A DNA stretch of 64,000 bases from Vespa crabro (taxonomy: Eukaryota > Arthropoda > Insecta > Hymenoptera > Vespidae): positions 62,001 to 126,000 of the forward strand of contig NC_060966.1 in NCBI RefSeq assembly GCF_910589235.1, read 5' to 3'. Below, piece by piece: positions 54,568-64,000 of this stretch. The position numbers and the translations under genes are program-made. How positions within the stretch are numbered: the stretch's first letter is position 1; each line of letters starts with the position of its first letter. A model generated the notes under the pieces. It did not search any database, was not told where the DNA came from, and saw nothing but the letters and a program-made list of their open reading frames with translations.

Positions 54568-55249
54568 AACATCTATTTTATATTGGAATCAAAGTTTTTA
54601 ACATTCTTTCATATCGTATATACGATTTTTCGCTGATATACGCGAATCGTCGAAAAACGAAAACTTGAATTCTCGTTCAATTTCAATGATTTTATATTCT
54701 ATCGATGCAGAATAAAGAATATAACAAGAATATAACGTTTTTACTATGTTTAAATACGCGTTTTCATATGATAATTGTCGAAAAACGTAATCGACATACG
54801 CGAATTTCGGTATATGCGAAGATAAAATCGTGAAATCTTTAATAATACTTGTGCCACAGTTAGAAAAATGTTACCAAACGATTCAGAACATTGCATTTCA
54901 TAAGATCAAACATATATTTTATATTGGAATCAAAGTTTTTAACATTCTTTCATATCGTATATACGATTTTTCGCTCATATACGCGTATCGTCGAAAAACG
55001 AAAACTTGAAATCTCGTTCAATTTCAATGATTTTATATTCTATCGATGCAGAATAAAGAATATAACAAGAATATAACGTTTTTACTATGTTTAAATACGC
55101 GTTTTCATATGATAATTGTCGAAAAACGTAATCGACATACGCGAATTTCGGTATATGCGAAGATAAAATCGTGAAATCTTTAATAATACTTGTGCCACAG
55201 TTAGAAAAATGTTACCAATCGATTCAGAACATTGCATTTCATAAGATCA
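54568..55249 (+). repeat. Tandem dimer, copy 1 (M161-M162, 682 bp)
   Basis: M161 has cgctgatatacgcgaatcg, cttgaattctcg and a tail ccaaacgattc; M162 has catatatttt. All recur exactly 682 bp later. The five shared rare changes leave little doubt of duplication. The tgata change puts a stop in the frame open elsewhere, showing no coding constraint. Confidence 0.93.
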
Positions 55250-55931
55250 AACATCTATTTTATATTGGAATCAAAGTTTTTAACATTCTTTCATATCGTA
55301 TATACGATTTTTCGCTGATATACGCGAATCGTCGAAAAACGAAAACTTGAATTCTCGTTCAATTTCAATGATTTTATATTCTATCGATGCAGAATAAAGA
55401 ATATAACAAGAATATAACGTTTTTACTATGTTTAAATACGCGTTTTCATATGATAATTGTCGAAAAACGTAATCGACATACGCGAATTTCGGTATATGCG
55501 AAGATAAAATCGTGAAATCTTTAATAATACTTGTGCCACAGTTAGAAAAATGTTACCAAACGATTCAGAACATTGCATTTCATAAGATCAAACATATATT
55601 TTATATTGGAATCAAAGTTTTTAACATTCTTTCATATCGTATATACGATTTTTCGCTCATATACGCGTATCGTCGAAAAACGAAAACTTGAAATCTCGTT
55701 CAATTTCAATGATTTTATATTCTATCGATGCATAATAAAGAATATAACAAGAATATAACGTTTTTACTATGTTTAAATACGCGTTTTCATATGATAATTG
55801 TCGAAAAACGTAATCGACATACGAGAATTTCGGTATATGCGAAGATAAAATCGTGAAATCTTTAATAATACTTGTGCCACAGTTAGAAAAATGTTACCAA
55901 TCGATTCAGAACATTGCATTTCATAAGATCA
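55250..55931 (+). repeat. Tandem dimer, copy 2 (M163-M164, 682 bp)
   Basis: It repeats the M161-M162 markers. M164 has gained tgcataataa near 55731 and tacgagaat near 55823, private to this copy. Confidence 0.93.
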
Positions 55932-57295
55932 AACATCTATTTTATATTGGAATCAAAGTTTTTAACATTCTTTCATATCGTATATACGATTTTTCGCTCA
56001 TATACGCGTATCGTCGAAATACGAAAACTTGAAATCTCGTTCAATTTCAATGATTTTATATTCTATCGATGCAGAATAAAGAATATAACAAGAATATAAC
56101 GTTTTTACTATGTTTAAATACGCGTTTTCATATGATAATTGTCGAAAAACGTAATCGACATACGCGAATTTCGGTATATGCGAAGATAAAATCGTGAAAT
56201 CTTTAATAATACTTGTGCCACAGTTAGAAAAATGTTACCAATCGATTCAGAACATTGCATTTCATAAGATCAAACATCTATTTTATATTGGAATCAAAGT
56301 TTTTAACATTCTTTCATATCGTATATACGATTTTTCGCTCATATACGCGTATCGTCGAAAAACGAAAACTTGAAATCTCGTTCAATTTCAATGATTTTAT
56401 ATTCTATCGATGCAGAATAAAGAATATAACAAGAATATAACGTTTTTACTATGTTTAAATACGCGTTTTCATATGATAATTGTCGAAAAACGTAATCGAC
56501 ATACGCGAATTTCGGTATATGCGAAGATAAAATCGTGAAATCTTTAATAATACTTGTGCCACAGTTAGAAAAATGTTACCAATCGATTCAGAACATTGCA
56601 TTTCATAAGATCAAACATCTATTTTATATTGGAATCAAAGTTTTTAACATTCTTTCATATCGTATATACGATTTTTCGCTCATATACGCGTATCGTCGAA
56701 ATACGAAAACTTGAAATCTCGTTCAATTTCAATGATTTTATATTCTATCGATGCAGAATAAAGAATATAACAAGAATATAACGTTTTTACTATGTTTAAA
56801 TACGCGTTTTCATATGATAATTGTCGAAAAACGTAATCGACATACGCGAATTTCGGTATATGCGAAGATAAAATCGTGAAATCTTTAATAATACTTGTGC
56901 CACAGTTAGAAAAATGTTACCAATCGATTCAGAACATTGCATTTCATAAGATCAAACATCTATTTTATATTGGAATCAAAGTTTTTAACATTCTTTCATA
57001 TCGTATATACGATTTTTCGCTCATATACGCGTATCGTCGAAAAACGAAAACTTGAAATCTCGTTCAATTTCAATGATTTTATATTCTATCGATGCAGAAT
57101 AAAGAATATAACAAGAATATAACGTTTTTACTATGTTTAAATACGCGTTTTCATATGATAATTGTCGAAAAACGTAATCGACATACGCGAATTTCGGTAT
57201 ATGCGAAGATAAAATCGTGAAATCTTTAATAATACTTGTGCCACAGTTAGAAAAATGTTACCAATCGATTCAGAACATTGCATTTCATAAGATCA
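55932..57295 (+). repeat. Dimer-like stretch M165-M168
   Basis: M165 (55932) and M167 (56614) share gaaatacg, 682 bp apart, alternating with plain M166 and M168. The sharing rests on one site. Confidence 0.65.
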
Positions 57296-59341
57296 AACAT
57301 CTATTTTATATTGGAATCAAAGTTTTTAACATTCTTTCATATCGTATATACGATTTTTCGCTCATATACGCGTATCGTCGAAAAACGAAAACTTGAAATC
57401 TCGTTCAATTTCAATGATTTTATATTCTATCGATGCAGAATAAAGAATATAACAAGAATATAACGTTTTTACTATGTTTAAATACGCGTTTTCATATGAT
57501 AATTGTCGAAAAACATAATCGACATACGCGAATTTCGGTATATGCGAAGATAAAATCGTGAAATCTTTAATAATACTTGTGCCACAGTTAGAAAAATGTT
57601 ACCAATCGATTCAGAACATTGCATTTCATAAGATCAAACATCTATTTTAAATTGGAATCAAAGTTTTTAACATTCTTTCATATCGTATATACGATTTTTC
57701 GCTCATATACGCGTATCGTCGAAATACGAAAACTTGAAATCTCGTTCAATTTCAATGATTTTATATTCTATCGATGCAGAATAAAGAATATAACAAGAAT
57801 ATAACGTTTTTACTATGTTTAAATACGCGTTTTCATATGATAATTGTCGAAAAACGTAATCGACATACGCGAATTTCGGTATATGCGAAGATAAAATCGT
57901 GAAATCTTTAATAATACTTGTGCCACAGTTAGAAAAATGTTACCAATCGATTCAGAACATTGCATTTCATAAGATCAAACATCTATTTTATATTGGAATC
58001 AAAGTTTTTAACATTCTTTCATATCGTATATACGATTTTTCGCTCATATACGCGTATCGTCGAAATACGAAAACTTGAAATCTCGTTCAATTTCAATGAT
58101 TTTATATTCTATCGATGCAGAATAAAGAATATAACAAGAATATAACGTTTTTACTATGTTTAAATACGCGTTTTCATATGATAATTGTCGAAAAACGTAA
58201 TCGACATACGCGAATTTCGGTATATGCGAAGATAAAATCGTGAAATCTTTAATAATACTTGTGCCACAGTTAGAAAAATGTTACCAATCGATTCAGAACA
58301 TTGCATTTCATAAGATCAAACATCTATTTTATATTGGAATCAAAGTTTTTAACATTCTTTCATATCGTATATACGATTTTTCGCTCATATACGCGTATCG
58401 TCGAAAAACGAAAACTTGAAATCTCGTTTAATTTCAATGATTTTATATTCTATCGATGCAGAATAAAGAATATAACAAGAATATAACGTTTTTACTATGT
58501 TTAAATACGCGTTTTCATATGACAATTGTCGAAAAACCTAATCGACATACGCGAATTTCGGTATATGCGAAGATAAAATCGTGAAATCTTTAATAATACT
58601 TGTGCCACAGTTAGAAAAATGTTACCAATCGATTCAGAACATTGCATTTCATAAGATCAAACATCTATTTTATATTGGAATCAAAGTTTTTAACATTCTT
58701 TCATATCGTATATACGATTTTTCGCTCATATACGCGTATCGTCGAAAAACGAAAACTTGAAATCTCGTTCAATTTCAATGATTTTATATTCTATCGATGC
58801 AGAATAAAGAATATAACAAGAATATAACGTTTTTACTATGTTTAAATACGCGTTTTCATATGATAATTGTCGAAAAACGTAATCGACATACGCGAATTTC
58901 GGTATATGCGAAGATAAAATCGTGAAATCTTTAATAATACTTGTGCCACAGTTAGAAAAATGTTACCAATCGATTCAGAACATTGCATTTCATAAGATCA
59001 AACATCTATTTTATATTGGAATCAAAGTTTTTAACATTCTTTCATATCGTATATACGATTTTTCGCTCATATACGCGTATCGTCGAAAAACGAAAACTTG
59101 AAATCTCGTTCAATTTCAATGATTTTATATTCTATCGATGCAGAATAAAGAATATAACAAGAATATAACGTTTTTACTATGTTTAAATACGCGTTTTCAT
59201 ATGATAATTGTCGAAAAACGTAATCGACATACGCGAATTTCGGTATATGCGAAGATAAAATCGTGAAATCTTTAATAATACTTGTGCCACAGTTAGAAAA
59301 ATGTTACCAATCGATTCAGAACATTGCATTTCATAAGATCA
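57296..59341 (+). repeat. 6-monomer higher-order unit, copy 1 (M169-M174, 2046 bp)
   Basis: Marker order: aaacataatc (M169); ttaaattgg with gaaatacg (M170); gaaatacg alone (M171); cgtttaattt, atgacaattg and aacctaatc (M172); two plain monomers. All recur at +2046 bp. I found no private difference between the two hexamer copies, so this is probably among the youngest exchanges in the window. Confidence 0.93.
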
Positions 59342-61387
59342 AACATCTATTTTATATTGGAATCAAAGTTTTTAACATTCTTTCATATCGTATATACGAT
59401 TTTTCGCTCATATACGCGTATCGTCGAAAAACGAAAACTTGAAATCTCGTTCAATTTCAATGATTTTATATTCTATCGATGCAGAATAAAGAATATAACA
59501 AGAATATAACGTTTTTACTATGTTTAAATACGCGTTTTCATATGATAATTGTCGAAAAACATAATCGACATACGCGAATTTCGGTATATGCGAAGATAAA
59601 ATCGTGAAATCTTTAATAATACTTGTGCCACAGTTAGAAAAATGTTACCAATCGATTCAGAACATTGCATTTCATAAGATCAAACATCTATTTTAAATTG
59701 GAATCAAAGTTTTTAACATTCTTTCATATCGTATATACGATTTTTCGCTCATATACGCGTATCGTCGAAATACGAAAACTTGAAATCTCGTTCAATTTCA
59801 ATGATTTTATATTCTATCGATGCAGAATAAAGAATATAACAAGAATATAACGTTTTTACTATGTTTAAATACGCGTTTTCATATGATAATTGTCGAAAAA
59901 CGTAATCGACATACGCGAATTTCGGTATATGCGAAGATAAAATCGTGAAATCTTTAATAATACTTGTGCCACAGTTAGAAAAATGTTACCAATCGATTCA
60001 GAACATTGCATTTCATAAGATCAAACATCTATTTTATATTGGAATCAAAGTTTTTAACATTCTTTCATATCGTATATACGATTTTTCGCTCATATACGCG
60101 TATCGTCGAAATACGAAAACTTGAAATCTCGTTCAATTTCAATGATTTTATATTCTATCGATGCAGAATAAAGAATATAACAAGAATATAACGTTTTTAC
60201 TATGTTTAAATACGCGTTTTCATATGATAATTGTCGAAAAACGTAATCGACATACGCGAATTTCGGTATATGCGAAGATAAAATCGTGAAATCTTTAATA
60301 ATACTTGTGCCACAGTTAGAAAAATGTTACCAATCGATTCAGAACATTGCATTTCATAAGATCAAACATCTATTTTATATTGGAATCAAAGTTTTTAACA
60401 TTCTTTCATATCGTATATACGATTTTTCGCTCATATACGCGTATCGTCGAAAAACGAAAACTTGAAATCTCGTTTAATTTCAATGATTTTATATTCTATC
60501 GATGCAGAATAAAGAATATAACAAGAATATAACGTTTTTACTATGTTTAAATACGCGTTTTCATATGACAATTGTCGAAAAACCTAATCGACATACGCGA
60601 ATTTCGGTATATGCGAAGATAAAATCGTGAAATCTTTAATAATACTTGTGCCACAGTTAGAAAAATGTTACCAATCGATTCAGAACATTGCATTTCATAA
60701 GATCAAACATCTATTTTATATTGGAATCAAAGTTTTTAACATTCTTTCATATCGTATATACGATTTTTCGCTCATATACGCGTATCGTCGAAAAACGAAA
60801 ACTTGAAATCTCGTTCAATTTCAATGATTTTATATTCTATCGATGCAGAATAAAGAATATAACAAGAATATAACGTTTTTACTATGTTTAAATACGCGTT
60901 TTCATATGATAATTGTCGAAAAACGTAATCGACATACGCGAATTTCGGTATATGCGAAGATAAAATCGTGAAATCTTTAATAATACTTGTGCCACAGTTA
61001 GAAAAATGTTACCAATCGATTCAGAACATTGCATTTCATAAGATCAAACATCTATTTTATATTGGAATCAAAGTTTTTAACATTCTTTCATATCGTATAT
61101 ACGATTTTTCGCTCATATACGCGTATCGTCGAAAAACGAAAACTTGAAATCTCGTTCAATTTCAATGATTTTATATTCTATCGATGCAGAATAAAGAATA
61201 TAACAAGAATATAACGTTTTTACTATGTTTAAATACGCGTTTTCATATGATAATTGTCGAAAAACGTAATCGACATACGCGAATTTCGGTATATGCGAAG
61301 ATAAAATCGTGAAATCTTTAATAATACTTGTGCCACAGTTAGAAAAATGTTACCAATCGATTCAGAACATTGCATTTCATAAGATCA
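59342..61387 (+). repeat. 6-monomer higher-order unit, copy 2 (M175-M180, 2046 bp)
   Basis: Same markers as copy 1: aaacataatc (M175), ttaaattgg and gaaatacg (M176), gaaatacg (M177), cgtttaattt with atgacaattg and aacctaatc (M178), plain M179-M180. Confidence 0.93.
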
Positions 61388-61728
61388 AACATCTATTTTA
61401 TATTGGAATCAAAGTTTTTAACATTCTTTCATATCGTATATACGATTTTTCGCTCATATACGCGTATCGTCGAAAACGAAAACTTGAAATCTCGTTCAAT
61501 TTCAATGATTTTATATTCTATCGATGCAGAATAAAGAATATAACAAGAATATAACGTTTTTACTATGTTTAAATACGCGTTTTCATATGATAATTGTCGA
61601 AAAAACGTAATCGACATACGCGAATTTCGGTATATGCGAAGATAAAATCGTGAAATCTTTAATAATACTTGTGCCACAGTTAGAAAAATGTTACCAATCG
61701 ATTCAGAACATTGCATTTCATAAGATCA
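61388..61728 (+). repeat. Monomer M181 with compensating -1/+1 A-tract indels
   Basis: The first GTCGAAAAACG motif has lost one A (cgtcgaaaacg near 61471) and the second has gained one (gtcgaaaaaacg near 61600), so total length stays 341. It takes the place expected for the ttaaattgg monomer (M170/M176) in a third hexamer but lacks that change and gaaatacg. Confidence 0.85.
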
Positions 61729-62410
61729 AACATCTATTTTATATTGGAATCAAAGTTTTTAACATTCTTTCATATCGTATATACGATTTTTCGCTCATAT
61801 ACGCGTATCGTCGAAATACGAAAACTTGAAATCTCGTTCAATTTCAATGATTTTATATTCTATCGATGCAGAATAAAGAATATAACAAGAATATAACGTT
61901 TTTACTATGTTTAAATACGCGTTTTCATATGATAATTGTCGAAAAACGTAATCGACATACGCGAATTTCGGTATATGCGAAGATAAAATCGTGAAATCTT
62001 TAATAATACTTGTGCCACAGTTAGAAAAATGTTACCAATCGATTCAGAACATTGCATTTCATAAGATCAAACATCTATTTTATATTGGAATCAAAGTTTT
62101 TAACATTCTTTCATATCGTATATACGATTTTTCGCTCATATACGCGTATCGTCGAAAAACGAAAACTTGAAATCTCGTTTAATTTCAATGATTTTATATT
62201 CTATCGATGCAGAATAAAGAATATAACAAGAATATAACGTTTTTACTATGTTTAAATACGCGTTTTCATATGACAATTGTCGAAAAACCTAATCGACATA
62301 CGCGAATTTCGGTATATGCGAAGATAAAATCGTGAAATCTTTAATAATACTTGTGCCACAGTTAGAAAAATGTTACCAATCGATTCAGAACATTGCATTT
62401 CATAAGATCA
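61729..62410 (+). repeat. Partial third hexamer copy (M182-M183)
   Basis: M182 has gaaatacg. M183 has cgtttaattt, atgacaattg and aacctaatc, matching M171-M172 and M177-M178, but five rather than six monomers after M177-M178. One monomer was lost, or the exchange was out of register. Confidence 0.85.
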
Positions 62411-62750
62411 AACATCTATTTTATATTGGAATCAAAGTTTTATCATTCTTTCATATCGTATATACGATTTTTCGCTCATATACGCGTATCGTCGAAAAAC
62501 GAAAACTTGAAATCTCGTTCAATTTCAATGATTTTATATTCTATCGATGCAGAATAAAGAATATAACAAGAATATAACGTTTTTACTATGTTTAAATACG
62601 CGTTTTCATATGATAATTGTCGAAAAACGTAATCGACATACGCGAATTTCGGTATATGCGAAGATAAAATCGTGAAATCTTTAATAATACTTGTGCCACA
62701 GTTAGAAAAATTTTACCAATCGATTCAAAACATTGCATTTCATAAGATCA
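62411..62750 (+). repeat. 340-bp variant monomer M184
   Basis: The consensus aaagtttttaacattc reads aaagttttatcattc near 62438, a net loss of one base with a local rearrangement. The tail has aaatttta and tcaaaacatt. It is the only 340-bp copy in the window. Confidence 0.88.
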
Positions 62751-63773
62751 AACATCTATTTTATATTGGAATCAAAGTTTTTAACATTCTTTCATATCGT
62801 ATATACGATTTTTCGCTCATATACGCGTATCGTCGAAAAACGAAAACTTGAAATCTCGTTCAATTTCAATGATTTTATATTCTATCGATGCAGAATAAAG
62901 AATATAACAAGAATATAACGTTTTTACTATGTTTAAATACGCGTTTTCATATGATAATTGTCGAAAAACGTAATCGACATACGCGAATTTCGGTATATGC
63001 GAAGATAAAATCGTGAAATCTTTAATAATACTTGTGCCACAGTTAGAAAAATGTTACCAATCGATTCAGAACATTGCATTTCATAAGATCAAACATCTAT
63101 TTTATATTGGAATCAAAGTTTTTAACATTCTTTCATATCGTATATACGATTTTTCGCTCATATACGCGTATCGTCGAAAAACGAAAACTTGAAATCTCGT
63201 TCAATTTCAATGATTTTATATTCTATCGATGCAGAATAAAGAATATAACAAGAATATAACGTTTTTACTATGTTTAAATACGCGTTTTCATATGATAATT
63301 GTCGAAAAACGTAATCGACATACGAGAATTTCGGTATATGCGAAGATAAAATCGTGAAATCTTTAATAATACTTGTGCCACAGTTAGAAAAATGTTACCA
63401 ATCGATTCAGAACATTGCATTTCATAAGATCAAACATCTATTTTATATTGGAATCAAAGTTTTTAACATTCTTTCATATCGTATATACGATTTTTCGCTC
63501 ATATACGCGTATCGTCGAAAAACGAAAACTTGAAATCTCGTTCAATTTCAATGATTTTATATTCTATCGATGCAGAATAAAGAATATAACAAGAATATAA
63601 CGTTTTTACTATGTTTAAATACGCGTTTTCACATGATAATTGTCGAAAACCGTAATCGACATACGCGAATTTCGGTATATGCGAAGATAAAATCGTGAAA
63701 TCTTTAATAATACTTGTGCCACAGTTAGAAAAATGTTACCAATCGATTCAGAACATTGCATTTCATAAGATCA
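62751..63773 (+). repeat. Right-end monomers M185-M187
   Basis: Mostly consensus. M186 has tacgagaat near 63323, as does M164. M187 has tcacatgat and aaaccgtaatc near 63630-63652. Confidence 0.8.
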
Positions 63774-64000
63774 AACATCTATTTTATATTGGAATCAAAG
63801 TTTTTAACATTCTTTCATATCGTATATACGATTTTTCGCTCATATACGCGTATCGTCGAAAAACGAAAACTTGAAATCTCGTTCAATTTCAATGATTTTA
63901 TATTCTATCGATGCAGAATAAAGAATATAACAAGAATATAACGTTTTTACTATGTTTAAATACGCGTTTTCATATGATAATTGTCGAAAAACGTAATCGA
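63774..64000 (+). repeat. Partial monomer M188 (first 227 bp), cut by the window edge
   Basis: Consensus from p1 to p227; the array evidently continues beyond the window. Confidence 0.95.

Larger units (their letters stand above)
1..64000 (+). repeat. Satellite DNA array, 341-bp monomer, 187 full copies plus a 227-bp partial copy
   Basis: The same 341-bp sequence repeats head-to-tail across the whole window; the motif aacatctatttta recurs at 1, 342, 683, 1024 and so on to 63774. All copies share one orientation, with no spacer, insertion or unique sequence between them. Copies usually differ from consensus by none to a few substitutions, so identity is very high by eye. Only ten one-base indels occur (eight gains, two losses). 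The monomer has C=52 and G=46 (28.7% GC). Because 341 is not a multiple of 3 and every frame contains stops, no reading frame crosses more than a fraction of a monomer. Known biology: arrays of this size and homogeneity are typical of eukaryotic centromeric or pericentromeric heterochromatin; that location is inferred. Neither array edge lies in the window. Confidence 0.98.

Noticed and set aside
1..64000. CRISPR array
   Set aside because: Repeats are 341 bp and directly contiguous, with no variable spacers, leader or cas genes.
1..64000. Plasmid or phage iterons, or a bacterial origin
   Set aside because: Iterons are about 20 bp and few; nearly 188 copies of a 341-bp unit with multimeric structure and no gene in 64 kb does not fit a bacterial replicon.
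1..64000. rDNA spacer subrepeats, histone or 5S gene cluster
   Set aside because: No rRNA, 5S promoter boxes or histone frames occur in the monomer or between monomers.
1..64000. tRNA-derived or transposon-derived tandem repeat
   Set aside because: I found no A/B box pair with cloverleaf, no terminal inverted repeats with target-site duplications, and no transposase or reverse-transcriptase remnants. A distant transposon origin cannot be excluded without searches.
1..64000. Telomeric repeats (TTAGG or variants)
   Set aside because: No short telomere-type tandem repeats appear on either strand.

Overview
The window is one uninterrupted tandem satellite array. A single AT-rich monomer of 341 bp (98 G+C bases, about 28.7% GC) repeats head-to-tail, always in the same orientation, from base 1 to base 64000. 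Phased on the first base (the 'aacatctatt' position), I count 187 complete monomers plus a 227-bp partial copy at the right edge. 179 of the 187 are exactly 341 bp, seven are 342 bp and one is 340 bp. I see no gene, RNA gene, transposon, inversion, unique spacer or array edge. I numbered monomers M1 to M188; positions written 'p' are within the monomer, with p1 at window base 1.

Organism: a homogeneous satellite longer than 64 kb with higher-order structure indicates a eukaryotic chromosome, most likely centromeric or pericentromeric heterochromatin. The monomer holds 22 CpG where base composition predicts about 7. Such CpG excess in AT-rich DNA fits genomes without CpG depletion, hymenopteran insects among them, but the species cannot be named from this window.

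Layout: shared diagnostic substitutions divide the array into blocks. 1-6.1 kb: mostly consensus, with three 342-bp copies carrying one identical inserted base. 6.1-39.6 kb: marked by p55 A>G, found in 26 monomers here and nowhere else. This part holds an 11-monomer period (7.8-13.6 kb), a tandem 9-monomer duplication (12281-18420), offset 9- and 11-monomer duplications (19.4-25.9 kb) and a clean tandem 11-monomer duplication (32062-39563). 39.6-44.7 kb: almost pure consensus. 44.7-53.5 kb: a multi-monomer cassette recurring at spacings of 11, 7 and 5 monomers. 54.6-55.9 kb: a tandem dimer duplication. 57.3-61.4 kb: a tandem hexamer duplication followed by a partial third copy.

Nothing here works as an operon or pathway. 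The short open frames (61, 75, 77 aa and similar) are translations of the repeat and are not annotated as genes. The biology in view is satellite evolution by unequal exchange or amplification at several scales, plus possible chromatin features in each monomer: near-dinucleosome length, dyad symmetries, and a degenerate CENP-B-box-like motif.
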